Notes: a model not told the origin generated them from the letters alone. Counted from the first letter of the stretch, positions 1-11,244 are shown. The stretch is DNA of 64,000 bases from Shinisaurus crocodilurus (GCA_021292165.1 CM037880.1:136216564-136280563), one strand, 5' to 3'. Translations and numbers: made by a program.

Positions 1-1450
1 CTGCTGTAGAAGAGCCTGTGCAGGGTACAAAATGAGCCATTTGGGTAAAGGCATCAACTACCACTGGGATGGCTGAGTATCGCTGAGACAGAGGTAGCCA
101 CGCAATAAAGTTCAGGGTGACGGTTTTCCATGGTCCATCTGGAGTCGGCAAGGGCTGTAACAGGCCCTCTGGTTTCCCAGACTGATCCTTCACATGGGCA
201 CACTTTTCACAGGAGGTAACATAACGTTGTGTGTCTTCCCTCATGCATGGGCACCAGAAATCCCTCATGCGTGGGCACAGAGACCACCGGATTTTCTGCC
301 AGTTGTATTCTTTAGCTGTTTGAAGCTGCTCAAGATTGCAATGATCAGTCTGAAGTGCCACGAGGTACTGGCTCCATGTCAATAAGGGTGCCAGGGTTCG
401 AAGGCTACCTTGATAGCCAGTTGCCCCTTCTCCCAAATGGTACCATTGCATTCCCATGAGGTCAGGAAGGAAGGTAGCTTGTTGTACTAGCAATCAGCCA
501 TTTTACAATTCCAAAAGGAAACAACAGCCAATCTGTAAAATTCCACATGGCAAAATAAATTCAAATTCAAATAACGGTTAAAATGAAGCTATTACATCCA
601 AAAAGTCTGATTTCACCTGGAAAGTAGAGTCCCATGGGCTAAGTGCCCAGCTTGTAAACAAAATAGATTATTTAGATCAAGTCTTCGATCCTGTTACTTT
701 TCGATGCACTTTCAAGGCAAATCTAACACATTTTGCTTTTCTGAATGTGGTCTGTCTGTCCTAGTCAGAGAGCAAGTACATGGGCACATGGACAAGGAGG
801 TTCTGTGTCCTGTCCTGGCCGATATCAAATGGCTCCAATGGCCACACTGGATGCATCTGCCTCGACAATAACTGTTTTTCTCAGGTCAGGGTAAAGGATG
901 ACTGGAGCTGGGGTGAACTGCTTTTTTGGGATGGTCAAAGGCAGCTTGAGCCTGAAGGGTCCATTTGGAGGCTATCTGGGCTCACAACAGGTCTGTCGAT
1001 GGAGCTTTCTATACTGGAAAATGGGAGATAAGGCTAATGGTGAGAGGTTGTGAAGCCTAGGAAACTTCGTGCGTTCATCACATCCTTTGGTGGAGACCAG
1101 TCAAGCAGAGTCTGTATTTACTGAATTCTGTGCAATGTAAAGTCTCCTAGGCGCAGAAGCTCCATGTAAACCTGAGATTGAGCCACAACACTGGGAAACA
1201 TCCCTGGACATCCACCAACTTTTTGTGGGGACTATCTGGACATCTTCCCCAGTATGGTGCAGGGGCAGGTGCAACTGTTACAGTTTTGGTAGCCTTCAGT
1301 TGAGTTTAAAGTCTCAAATTTTCAGCCAAAAGTTGGGCCACTGAAACTCACAATGCCTGGTTTCCAGCCAATAAAGCCTGATGCTCAGCTGTGAGAGCCT
1401 CCATTCCACACGTATGGGCTGGAACAAACTGTCTTGGCCCGGCGTGAGGC
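1..1450 (-). pseudogene. Degraded Ty3/gypsy gag-pol remnant, internally deleted
   Basis: Reading the minus strand from about 1450 to 1, a gag-like stretch (about 1110-1430, residues resembling LLAENLRL, then CFPVL/QVYMELL) runs almost directly into the C-terminal end of reverse transcriptase (PPKDV...RSFLGFTT, about 1000-1110). RNase H follows (VILYPDLRKTVIVEADASS, about 834-920), then more RNase H (QLAIKVAFEPW, about 400-480), then integrase with the CxxC half of its zinc finger (CEKCAHVK), the GLLQPLPTPDGPW linker and the first catalytic strand (VVVDAFTQMAHFVPC), which runs off the window edge. Stops and frameshifts are frequent. The RT catalytic core is missing, so the gag-to-RT junction is an internal deletion. 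An AT-rich block at about 480-770 with no similarity to pol interrupts RNase H. The family assignment rests on the integrase and RNase H motifs. Confidence 0.8.
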
Positions 1451-3950
1451 CCAGGGGAAGCCATCTGCGCACAGCGTTCATGGCCTGTTCTGCATCACAC
1501 TAAGCAAGGCAGGGCCCACATCACACAAGGCTGGAGATGAGGCTGGAGCTTGGACAGCGCACGGCATGAAGTGCTGACTAGAAGGTTCTGCCACAAGGAG
1601 CTGTTGTTCCTGGGAAGGACTGCATTCAACCAAGGCCTTTTGAAGGTGGGCCAAGCCTCGTCTTCCAGAGGCTCCACCCCTGCTCGGTACTGACTGCAGC
1701 TCTGAAAGGGCTGGTGTCAGTTTCCGTGGTCTCATGCTCCCGCGTTGGTGAGGAACAGGGGAAGCTGCAGGGGCGTCATCCTCAGAACTAGATGATGGGG
1801 GAGCAACATCCTCTGGCCAAGCAAATATAGAAGGCGGTGGTCAGGACTCCCTCTAAAGGGGGGTTACCTGTCTGAATCCGAGTCCCTCTCAGGGCACTGC
1901 GGAGCCTGAAGGACCAGGAGACATGATGGGGCAGGGGGAGGTCAACGTCTAAGCAAGCATGCTTTGCAGCCAAAGAAAAGCTCCCAGGTTGTTGTGTCGC
2001 TGGCTGGCTGAGCTTGGACCTCTTGCACACTCAGGGCCTCAGAGAGGACTCAGTTCCATGAGGCTGAGCTGACAGAGGTAGAAACCAGCACTCTGCCTGT
2101 CATCGAGAGGGTCCACTGTCAGTGCAGGAAAAGAGGCCTGCAGAGCTCCCTGTGGAAATGGGTCGGGAAGCGTGTGAAGAAGGACCACTGCCACCCCCAC
2201 CCCCCGAACACCTGCCAGTGAAGGTCTGGTGAGTCAGAGCTTTGAGCTCTCAGCCAGACTGAAGAATGAAGGAATCACATCACATCTGCTGTGGAGCTTC
2301 AGCCACATCTGCCCCCATTGGACCAAATCCAGTGGACGGAGGCCCTGAGCCATGGCCAGTGCTGCTGCTCCCCTGGCGTGTGCCTTCCTTTCCTTCAAGG
2401 CCAGGGTGCAGCAGGTGCTGGGGAGCTGATGGGGGGCAAAGCAGTGTGGAAGCCTGCCATGTGTGTCCCCTCCAGCAGGGTCGTGGATGATTCAACCCAG
2501 CAGTGGAAGTGGGGGGAGGGGCGTTGATGCTGAAAACCGGCAGTTAATCTGCACCCCCTGCAGAGCAGGACCAGTGGCCAAGGCAGCAGTCTTATTGGCT
2601 GGCGAGCAAAGCAACACTGATCACAGATTCTTCTGTGGGTGGGTGATCCACCGAGAAGAGGGCTGTAAAAGAGTAACTCCAAGATCTCCCTAGTGGCACG
2701 TATGACAATGGAGTTTTAACACGGGCAACTTGAAACCTTTGAGAAATCCTCCTTGAAGATAAAGAAATTCCAGGGTACTTCAAGATCGCTGCAGCCTTCT
2801 ATGTTGAGGGGAGGTGTGTTGAAATTGTACGGGATCTCTTGACAGGTGGGTAGAGCACGGAGCTGGAGGCAGCAGGGGCAGGCAGGTGGGTGGGGGTCTC
2901 CTTGTCTGTTGTGCCTTTTGCTTCACAAACTCCTGCGATCTGTTCTGGGGCTCTTGTCAAAGGCCCTGGCTTCTGGGTCCTGGCACAATGAAGCATCTTC
3001 GAGGAATCCTCCTTGAAGAACTGCTGTCCCCCGTCTTTCTCAGAGGGAGATGCCTGGCATTGCTTCCCTTCCGTGAAGAGTCGAGAGAGACTTCCCATGG
3101 CCTAGTTCTGGGGGTTTAGCTGCCGTGCTCATGCAGGAGTGGGCTGTGTTGAAGGGCCAGTCAAGTGTCTCCAGGAATAGAAGGTGGAAGTCTCCATCTC
3201 CCTCCTTTTCTTCCTCCCGGGTGGACCCTCTTCATCCATGAGAGGAGCTCCTTCTCTTCTTCCAAGGGAGGCAGGCAACATCGGATCAGACCCCCCCCCC
3301 CAAATCAGAAGGTAGGCCACCTCCCAGCCCTTCCAGGGTGCTTGTCTTCTTCAGGGAGGATGGGAAGTTCTTTGAGTGGTCGCAAGCCGGAGAGGGAGCC
3401 CTGCGTTGTGTCAAAAGGATCCTTCTGAGAAATGTTTTCCTAAAGTATGGAGAGAGGCAGCATTTAAACACTCTTCGGTTTTGCCTACAGAACACATTCA
3501 ATCATTTCTGCAGAGTCAAACCAGGTGGGTTTTTTGTTTGCTTTTTAAATACAGAGTGAGCCTACAATAAAACAGCACCAGCACCACCCTATCAGTTCTG
3601 GTCTTTGGCTGAAGTGCCCAACTGTCCATCCTGCCTCCCCAGCCCCAGAAAATTCCATTGTGACCACCACAGCAGGGCTCACAATGGGATGTGCCATTGC
3701 AGCTCTCCCCCTGACAACAGAAAGTACCATTACACAGCTCTCCCTCTGCTGATATGCAAATAGACATCCCAAATAAGGTAATGTGCTTACTTCTGAGTAA
3801 GTAACAGTAATGAGTGATACCCACCTATACAGAGGCTTGTAGAAGTGAGCAGTATTTCTCTCCCGCCAACATTTAACTCCTGTTTTTATCAAACCTTTAT
3901 GCAAACCTTCTGAGGCAATGCTCAGGTTGCAAGTGGTACCAGCAATGAAT
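1451..3950. other. No recognisable gene or repeat
   Basis: I see no convincing coding sequence. The frames on both strands are short and lack motifs. The gypsy remnant may continue to about 2050 on the minus strand, where GC-rich sequence gives short frames, but nothing diagnostic is visible. A run of about ten C lies near 3291. The phrase aatcctccttgaaga occurs near 2748 and again near 3005, a possible short duplication. Confidence 0.5.
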
Positions 3951-3959
3951 TGCGGCCAC

Positions 3960-4320
3960 ATACCAATATATTATATAACTGGATCAAGTGGGAACTACAA
4001 TGCCACTGAGGAAGACCGTCAGGCCGAAACGCATTTGGCTTCTCCACAAGACAAAGGGAAAGCTTCCAAACTGTGAAGACACATCTTGGGAAGCAACAAA
4101 CAATAATATTTGCAGAAATAAGACTTTACCTTGAGATAATAGTCCTTCGGTCAGAAAAGATATTCACAACTATTTCTGGCCCTCGAGGCTTGACAACACG
4201 TAATATTTTGTATGCCTATCTGCTTTTAGACATGATATGTTTTATATATTAATTTGTATATCTTTGTAACTTGGATAGTAAATTTTAAATTGTGTCTATT
4301 CTAATACACTTCTATTGGTT
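3960..4320 (+). other. Possible Penelope-like 3' tail with hammerhead-like core
   Basis: At 4006-4012 the sequence CTGAGGA is followed by a short imperfect hairpin (GACC, loop GTCA, GGCC) and then GAAAC (4026-4030). This order, CUGANGA then stem II then GAAA, is the conserved core of hammerhead ribozymes, which Penelope-like retroelements are known to carry near their ends. One extra A sits before the stem and stem II has one A-C mismatch. The following 290 bases are AT-rich and resemble a retroelement 3' tail. No reverse transcriptase or GIY-YIG domain is visible nearby, so this is a weak call. Confidence 0.25.
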
Positions 4321-4322
4321 AT

Positions 4323-5190
4323 TGTGGAAGACCAGCAACCGGGTCTTCTGCGTGAGTTCGGCACTTAACGGGTTAACCGGCACTGACATATAGCCCATCA
4401 AGGGGATATTAAGCGATTAAAACTCAACCGCGAGCTAAAAAGCACACGAGTCCATTCACAGTCAAGAATAGACGCTTTATTTACTACAGGTTAATGGAGC
4501 AGAACTAATAGACTTCTAGGAATACTATAACATAAACAAGACCTGGTTGTGACCTCAGATATCTGAATGACTTGGTTCCCAGGCTAGCGTATTGCAGCAA
4601 TGAGTTTACCTTAGACCAAAGACTCTACGCTTTCCTGCTTCTAGCCTGACTTCGAGCCCGCCGTGCTCGGGGAAGAGAACTGCTTGACCCAGCCGGGGCT
4701 GGACTTGGAAGATGTCAGCTCGCCCGTGTTCTCAACAACCTGAGTGGAGCTGGCAGAGGGGTTTTCTACCCTGCACACCCCTTCCCCGCCCCTGGGTGAT
4801 CAGCTGGGCTTATTCCTGCCCCTTTGCGATCAGGTGGGCTCATTCCTGCCTGGGAACAGGTGGTGCCTTTGGGCTTATCATACCCTCTGAGAATACTTAG
4901 CAGCTCTTTGAGACTGCCCTGCACTTCCTGATGGTCCATGCTTCTTCTTTGGATTCGGGCCGATGTGCCCTATTGAGGATATGCATGTTACCTGTCTGGC
5001 CAGTCTTGCATCTCCTGTCCCCCGGTGGGGATTATGCAGACAGGGGTTGCCAGGGGAAAACTATGTGTGGTTACCAAGGGGGGAAACTATGTCAGGGTTC
5101 GTGTCACTGTGTGTGTGTGTTCAGGCTTTCTCCACAGTTATAATTTCTGTTATCGCACTCTTGACTTTTTAGTTTCTGGGTATTGTTACA
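4323..5190 (-). mobile_element. Probable solo LTR
   Basis: The block starts TGTGGAAG and ends TTGTTACA on the plus strand, giving the TGT...ACA inverted ends of an LTR. On the minus strand an AATAAA polyadenylation signal (complement of 4476-4481) lies about 155 bases before the 3' end, a typical R/U5 layout. Length is 868 bp. No primer-binding site, polypurine tract or internal region adjoins either end, so it reads as a solo LTR. The flanking 5-mers (GTTAT and GTCAG) match at only 3 of 5, so the target-site duplication is unconfirmed. Whether it belongs to the gypsy remnant upstream cannot be told. Confidence 0.55.
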
Positions 5191-5515
5191 GTCAGGATTT
5201 CTAATATAGCCCCTTCTTGTATGTTTTTTTTAATCGTGGGTTAAACAAACCAATGTTAACTTATCGGCAGACTGGAGACTGCATATTCACAATGGCAGCA
5301 GCAGCACGCAACAGGCACATGCCACAGCAAATCTTGGGTTAATTAACCCATGATTTGCTGCCGTTTCATGCAAATGGGACCTGTGACTCGATCGACTGTG
5401 GAGCTTTACATCAGCCCCAGACCTGGTGCAAGGAATTTCACCGCTATTGACTTCAAGTGGGAATAAATTTTAAAATGGGTACCCCACAATGATGACTGTC
5501 CTACCCACATCTCCA
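5191..5515. repeat. AT-rich stretch with a 32-bp palindrome
   Basis: Positions 5327-5358 form a near-perfect palindrome centred on AATT: gcaaatcttgggtt pairs with the complement of aacccatgatttgc. A related phrase (cgtgggttaa) occurs about 100 bases upstream. This looks like an eroded hairpin MITE. I see nothing else in the stretch. Confidence 0.45.
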
Positions 5516-5580
5516 TGCAATCCTATGCATGTTTAGAAAGAAAAAAAATCCTACAATTCCCAGCATTCCCCAATCAGCAC
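5516..5580 (+). mobile_element. Family D palindromic MITE, left half only
   Basis: The sequence caatcctatgcatgtttag followed by ctacaattcccagcatt matches the left arm of the complete family D copy at 5903-6019. The right arm is missing here, so this is a half element or a truncated copy. Confidence 0.6.
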
Positions 5581-5902
5581 ATCTATATCTTGCTGACCTT
5601 GGGTTACAACACAAGTTAGAGCTCACATGGCAGAGCTCTGATGAGGGTAAACTGGGAGAGAGGGCATTTTGCATACAAAGGGAGCATTTTACACAAACAG
5701 CCTGTCTTCAGAACACTCATAGGAACTTGACACATTGCTAATACTTCATTGTCTCTGCCCAGAACCCTTAGTTGGGCCTAATAAGTTGACCCAAGCCCAT
5801 AGCCAATGAGTACAAAGGGACTAGGATAACTGATAAACAGTAAGTACTTATATGAAATGTTATACAAATAAATTTTATTTTATTGATATTTAATACAATT
5901 AA

Positions 5903-6019
5903 GGCACAATCCTATGCATGTTTAGACAGAAAATGCCCTACAATTCCCAACAGTGCTGGCTGGGGGATGCTGGGAATTGTAGGATTTTTTTCTGTCTAAA
6001 CATGCATAGGATTGCCCCC
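5903..6019. mobile_element. Family D palindromic MITE (Harbinger-like)
   Basis: Two arms of about 50 bp face each other: GGCACAATCCTATGCATG at the left and its complement, ending in ttgccccc, at the right. Both arms continue into tctaaac/gtttaga and then caattccca/tgggaattg. The left flank ends in TTAA. Family D is assigned to a Harbinger-like group because the copy at 39007-39146 has a clean 3-bp TAA target duplication. No coding capacity. Confidence 0.7.
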
Positions 6020-7890
6020 GTACAGAACTTTAAACATACCAGGCAACCTGAAATAAGCTTGCAGTTTCTTTTGTATTTATTCTTTCCTATTCATTTTTCC
6101 TTAGGTCTCCTCAGCACAATATTTGTGGCTACAGGCCTAGGGCTAATATGAAGATATGCATGTTTTAAAGTTGAATCATGTCCCTAAGAAAGAACAGGGA
6201 AGCCAGAATCCTGCTTGGGAAATAACTTGTCAATAGAAATTCATCTCTTTGCAATTGTTAAAATCTCTCTGAAGGTAAATGAGGCAGAAAAATGTGATGT
6301 GAGATTAAGATAACAGCATCTAACTAGATGGCAGATAATTTAATGGAAACTGAAGGTCTGCACTGACTGGGACCACCTGCTTTGTGCCATCTTCCTACTG
6401 ACGCTCATTGGCTTTGGCATAAAATGGATCTCTCAGTGGCTTGCTGTTAGTATACAATTAGGATAATCTAAACTTGAAAAGCTTGATGCAATTGAAATTA
6501 CTTACACAGGCAGAAGTAATTCTCTCATTAATATGTTGTACATGATTAACAAAGTGCTCCTATGCATGTTTATTTGGAAGGAAGTAATGCTGATATTCAT
6601 GTAAGTGTGCATAGACCTGCAGCTAAGACGGAGAAGACATGCATCCGATTGCTCAGTAAAGAAGAACTCTTTGGTTGGGCTACAGGCACCGTTTGATTGC
6701 TAAAAGTGTAGTCCTCACTGAGGTAACAAACCTGTACCTGAACCGTACCACTGGAGTCTGCTGTTAGGGGCTCACATGACTGAAAGCCTCTCCATACCAA
6801 AATAATAATTTTTAAAAATTCATGCAAACAGAAACCAGACATTAGGGAAGAGGCTATGTGTGAACCTTCTTCTTTGATACATAGTTTTTTTGCATACATA
6901 GAATTTTTGATATGGAGGAGCAGTCAGTCATGACAGTGCTATGTACAGAGCATATGCACAAGTGGCGTTTACAGCCACAGTGAGAATTAGCCCAAAGAGC
7001 CTATATATGGCACGAAGGGCACCTGATGGGGTTAGCAGGGGTATAACACTACACAACAAATCAGGGTATTTTCCCACTTTGGTTTGGAATGAAATGAAGA
7101 AAATTACGTTACAAGAGACTGGTTATGTTCTTCAACTGGTTAGTTAAATAAGATTTGTGTGTGAGGTTGGGCTGTAGAGGAAGCTAGCAGGCAGGCATAT
7201 GGCACAGAGGATGTTCGCAGAAAATGCTAGTGATGGTATGTATCCTACTGAGCACTAATGTTAACTAGGAACGAAAAGAGAGGTACATTTTGCTGCTGAT
7301 ATCCTAGATAACAGATGAAAGAATAATGCTATCAAAGACATGGACAAGTTTATCCAAGACTCTACCTAAAACCACTGCTGTATTCAAACAAGATACGGTA
7401 AGCTAATCACAATCAAGGACACTGAATCAGGTGTGTTGCAATCATGCCCAGTGCACCAGCAAACAAAATGAAGGCCATGCATTTCAAACAAACGATCGAA
7501 ATTCAGCCAGTGAATTAAGACATGCATCCTCCGAACAGAGAGTTAGACAGGAAATATTGGCAATTGTTACAGGAAAAGGTTGAGTCAATGTTTGTTCATT
7601 ACTGCAATTCTACAGATGTCCTTAGGGAAGACAATCCAGAGATTTCCAAGTTGGAAGTAAGCAAAAAGGCCAAAGCAATTAACAGATAAAAAGATCTCAC
7701 GGCCAAACGAAATGTAATGACAAGAGATACCGTGGAAGTTTTTTGTTTGTTTTTTAAAGACTAAATGCAGCCACTTCGGAGTAGAAACAGAGCCAAGCTG
7801 CTGTTGCCCCACAGGGCAAAACACACAGTTACCCAGTTGGGTATCATCAATATGGCATCCAAATCAAGGGAGGGGCAGCAGCTGCATTTA
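6020..7890. other. Mostly unique AT-rich sequence
   Basis: No coding signal. A weak family E fragment (tcctatgcatgttta ... gtgtgcataga) sits at about 6555-6615. The rest shows no repeats that I recognise. Confidence 0.5.
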
Positions 7891-8109
7891 GGCTGCAGTC
7901 CTATACACATTTGTCTAGGGCAGTGTTCTCCAACCTTGGGTCCCCAGATGTTTTTGGCCTACAACTCCCAGCATGCTACGCTGGCTGGGGCATGCTGGGA
8001 GTTGTAGGCCAAAAACATCTGGGGACCCAAGGTTGGAGAACACTGGTCTAGGGAGTAAGTCCCATTTAACTCAGTGGGGCTTACTTCTGAGCAGATGTGT
8101 ATAGGATTG
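7891..8109. mobile_element. Family E palindromic MITE, split by a nested element
   Basis: The left arm (gcagtcctatacacatttg) and right arm (cagatgtgtataggattg) are complementary. The interior reads agtaagtcccattt...cagtggggcttactt, a common reptilian repeat signature. A family A element (7921-8045) is inserted within it, duplicating 8 bp of family E sequence. Other E fragments in the window lie at 11740-11810, 34563-34680, 37178-37252 and 38728-38823. Confidence 0.75.
7921..8045. mobile_element. Family A hAT MITE, nested in family E
   Basis: A 125-bp near-perfect hairpin begins CAGTGTTCTCCAACC and ends with its complement, passing through cctacaactcccagcatg in the arms. It is flanked by identical 8-bp duplications GTCTAGGG (7913-7920 and 8046-8053). 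The 8-bp duplication, CAG..CTG ends and central TA of the target fit the Buster branch of hAT elements. Non-coding. Confidence 0.9.
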
Positions 8110-8339
8110 AATTTTTGGCCGCTGGCACCGTGAAGACTAACAAATTTATTACAGAAGTCTTTTTTGCGGACTAGAATCCACCACTCCATCACATGCATGA
8201 AGTGTAAGGATGAAGTGTAAGTCATCCCCATGGTTGGGGACAGGGAGAGGTTGTAAACAGTGAGATCCAAGGGAAATGAAACACAAAATGTGACAAATAT
8301 ATTCTGCATGTCATTTCCTTTGCATTGCATCTCACTGAA

Positions 8340-8590
8340 ACAGGTTATCGTGTCGTGCGAACCCGCCATGGTTTTGTCAGGGTGGCTTCAGTTTGGCTTA
8401 TAATTTATAAGCCACCCTGACAACCCATGGCTTGTAGTAGGGTCTGTTTGACCCAAGATGCGTTGTCACGTTGTGTGAACCTGGATGACACAACCCATCA
8501 TGGGTCACACAAACTGCTAGCGAGCCGCTTGGCAAGAGCAGTAAAAACCCCTTGCTGCTCTTGCCAAGCGGCTACTGGGCGAGTGCCAGT
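8340..8590. repeat. Hairpin-rich repeat (family I)
   Basis: Two palindromes are visible: gtcagggtggct/agccaccctgac (about 8379-8424) and gccgcttggcaagagcag with its complement (8526-8575). The opening phrase gtgtcgtgcgaacc recurs in complement near 46680, so family I is interspersed. Likely remains of a non-autonomous DNA transposon. Boundaries are uncertain. Confidence 0.5.
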
Positions 8591-8599
8591 GCCAGCTGC

Positions 8600-9150
8600 T
8601 CCCAAAGTGCCCAAGTGGCACTTGGGGGTAGTGGTGAAACTGAGCCTTCAGCAGGCTCGTGGCTCGCTCCGGGCTCAGGGCTCAGCCCTCCGCGGCGCCC
8701 GATCTCGCTCTTCAGAGCGGCGCGGAGCGTTCTCCACGCCGCTCAAGCCACTCAGGCCTCCGCTGCTGCCGCCGGACAACCCCCCCGCCCCCTGCTGCTG
8801 GACCACCACTGCCGCCGGACCCCCCTGCCACCCCCCTGCAGCCTACCTTGTCTTGCGCGCCGCCTCCGCCACCTCCGCTGCCGCCGGAGCCACTGCTGGA
8901 CCCCTGCCCACGCTCTGTTTTGGCGGGGGGCAACAGGGCTTAAACAGCCTTGTTGCCCTGGTTTCCCCCGCCAAAAACAGAGCGCGGGGGTCCAGCGCAA
9001 CAGAGCATGGTCCCGTCACATCACTTCCTCCGCGCTGGAAGTGACGCGCCGGGACCAGCAGGTGGGGAGGCAGGCTCTCTGCCCAGTTCGGGCCTCACTC
9101 ATGTCCACGCCCGCGCTCGGCTACATCCCTACTTGGGGGCAGCTGACAGA
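8600..9150 (+). repeat. GC-rich palindromic repeat (family G), copy 1
   Basis: This block matches, in opposite orientation, the block at about 35430-35960: shared landmarks are ctcttcagagcggcg, a central palindrome, cacttcctcc, the gaggc/catgagtgag region and gctacatccct. The central palindrome (about 8893-8998) places ctctgttttggcggggg opposite its complement, with gggctt/aagccctg-like sequence in the loop. Several long open frames cross it (205 and 225 codons), but they are explained by low stop density in GC-rich DNA: the second copy does not preserve any one frame. Function unknown; probably a non-autonomous mobile element. Confidence 0.65.
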
Positions 9151-9449
9151 GGCTTCTCCACTGCCCCAGAGAGCTGTTTCAGGCTCGCCGCAGCTTTTTT
9201 CCGTTTACCTTTCCCCCTGGAGATTGTGAAAGGTGGCTGTGAAGCCGCCTTTCGCGATCATCATTTTGGCATCCACGAGCAGTCCCTCCAGGGTGCCCCA
9301 GCGGCACCTTGGAGGAGCTGCCTGTGGCTGTCCAGCTTTAAAAAAAAAACCTTTTTGTGTACAGAGCCCTGCATAAAACAATTATTTTTTTAAAAAAAAT
9401 ATTAATTCAATTTGCTGAAATGTGCTCATTCACAGAAGTGCAAATGGGT

Positions 9450-10290
9450 GGATTTCAAGCCTCTGCTGTACAAAGTCCAGGGGTGTGTGTGTACCTGCTG
9501 GGTTTGACAGGGGTAACAGGTACCCAACCTGGACATTGCACAGCAGAGGCTTGAAAACAATTTCCCTGCTCCCTGGGTTTCTCTAGACAGCGAGCTGTCA
9601 AAAGAAACCCAAGCCGCAAGGGATCTTGTGCTGAGAAGGGGGTGTTTTCTGGGATTTATACCCCCTTCTCAGCAAGATCCTCATCTTTTTTTCTCCCCCC
9701 CCCCTTAGTTAATCTCCATGGGAGAGACTAAAGACTTTTGTCCTTTGTCCTGAGACTCTAGGGCTCCCCTTTTTGAAGGGACCCCAAGATTTCACAGCCA
9801 CCTGTCAAACTCGGTTTCCCTTTAAAAATAATGGGGGATACACTTTTAGCCTTTCCCAAGCCCCTAGAGGCTTGGGACAAAGGCCAAAAGTTGCTCCCCC
9901 ATGTGGACTAAAGGGGGGGAAAAGAAAAATTAGGACCTTGTTGAGAGGGGGGTGTAAATCCCGCAAACTCCCATTTTCACACCAAAAGACTGATCTTTTT
10001 GTGTAAAAATTGGTGTTTGGGGGGATTTATACCCTGTTCTCAGCAAGATCCTTTTCCTTTTTTTGACTCCCCCCCCCCCATTATTCTTCACGGGGGAGCA
10101 AATGTTGCCTTTGTCTTGAGCCTCTAGGGGCTAGGGTAAGTCTAAAAGTGTTTCCCCCACTTTTTAAAAAGGGAAACCAAGTTTGACCAGGTGGCTTGGG
10201 GTTGCTTTAAAAAGGGGGGTTTGAGTGGGACGGGGGTGGGGGTGGACTGGGACATACTCAGAGGTATGCCCCAGTCCAAATCCACCCTAA
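9450..10290. repeat. Cluster of large inverted repeats and hairpins
   Basis: The segment 9780-9970 is the imperfect reverse complement of 10020-10210 (shared landmarks: ggtttcccttt, acacttttag, cccctagaggct, acaaaggc, and ggatttatac/gtataaatcc). A third partial copy lies at about 9650-9775 in the orientation of the right arm. Smaller hairpins bracket it: caagcctctgctgt/acagcagaggcttg (about 9457-9554) and ggtggactggg/cccagtccaaatccacc (10242-10287). Runs of C and G mark the copies. No coding sequence. Probably one complex DNA transposon or several nested ones. Confidence 0.6.
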
Positions 10291-11236
10291 AAACCCATTG
10301 TCGCACCAAAAGATCGGAGAATGAGTGCACTATTAGTATACAGGATACTTTCAGTTTAAGAAAAGGATACACTCTGCACTAGTTACAACTATCTGTGTGA
10401 TGGTTCATCTTTTCTTAGAATTGCTGACTTATGTTCTGATCCAAGGAGAGCTCCTAGGGCTAGGCCCTTTAATAGCTGAGTTACAGGGAGACAAGAGTCA
10501 CAGTTGTTGGGGAAACCATCCCTGCAATATTTGCATCACTGCAGATACAGTGCAGCCTAGTCACAACACTTTTCACCCTTCAGAGAAGTAGGATCCATTC
10601 ATGAGCTGAAGGCTACAGACAGAAGAATAGCAGCCTACAAACTGCCACGATGTCTGTTCATGACACTATTTTTAAAATATGCAACAAAGTTAGGAATTTG
10701 AATGCTCAGGTCTGCCATTTTGCTCCATCAGGACAGGATTTCTTGTGTGCAGCCATATCACATACCCTCCAACATTTCACAGATGAAAATAGGGACACAC
10801 ATGTGAATTTGTAAGAGGTATGGTTAAGCAACATGAAGGTGTGATCAAGAGGGCGTGGCCAGGCAACATGAGGGCGTGGCCAAGGGTATGGCCAGGCAAC
10901 CAAAGGGAATGGTCAAGTACAAAAGTTGTTAGAGGAAACACACAAAATCTTATATATTATAATTACATTATTACATTATATATTATTTTATAATATTTTA
11001 TTAGTGGCTTTTGCATTTTTTAAAATCTTACTTAAAACTTTAATTAGCGGGATGATGATACTGAGATAGGAAGTGCCGTCAGATGCGAGAACTGACGAGA
11101 GCCTCTCTCCGGCTGACCGCCCAAGAACAAAAAAAAAAAAAACAAAACTTTAATTGTTGATATCTGGTGTTTTTCACGGGGGCGGGGGGGGGGCTTGCAG
11201 GGCAATCTCTTTCTTTTTGTTTTAACATTGTCAGGA
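10291..11236. other. Unique sequence with a short GC-rich tandem repeat
   Basis: A phrase related to gagggcgtggccaggcaacat is repeated about twice at 10848-10905, next to cctccaacatttcacagatg, which looks like part of an interspersed repeat. The segment 10940-11000 is an AT-only low-complexity tract. No gene seen. Confidence 0.4.
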
Positions 11237-11244
11237 TTGGTTCC

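Noticed and set aside
4323..5190. 5-bp target duplication for the LTR
   Set aside because: GTTAT and GTCAG match at only 3 of 5, and shifting the ends does not improve it, so no duplication is claimed.
8427..9229. Overlapping open frames of 205 and 225 codons on the plus strand
   Set aside because: They lie in a GC-rich interspersed repeat whose second copy (35330-36003) does not keep any one frame. The proteins are low-complexity and no domain is visible.
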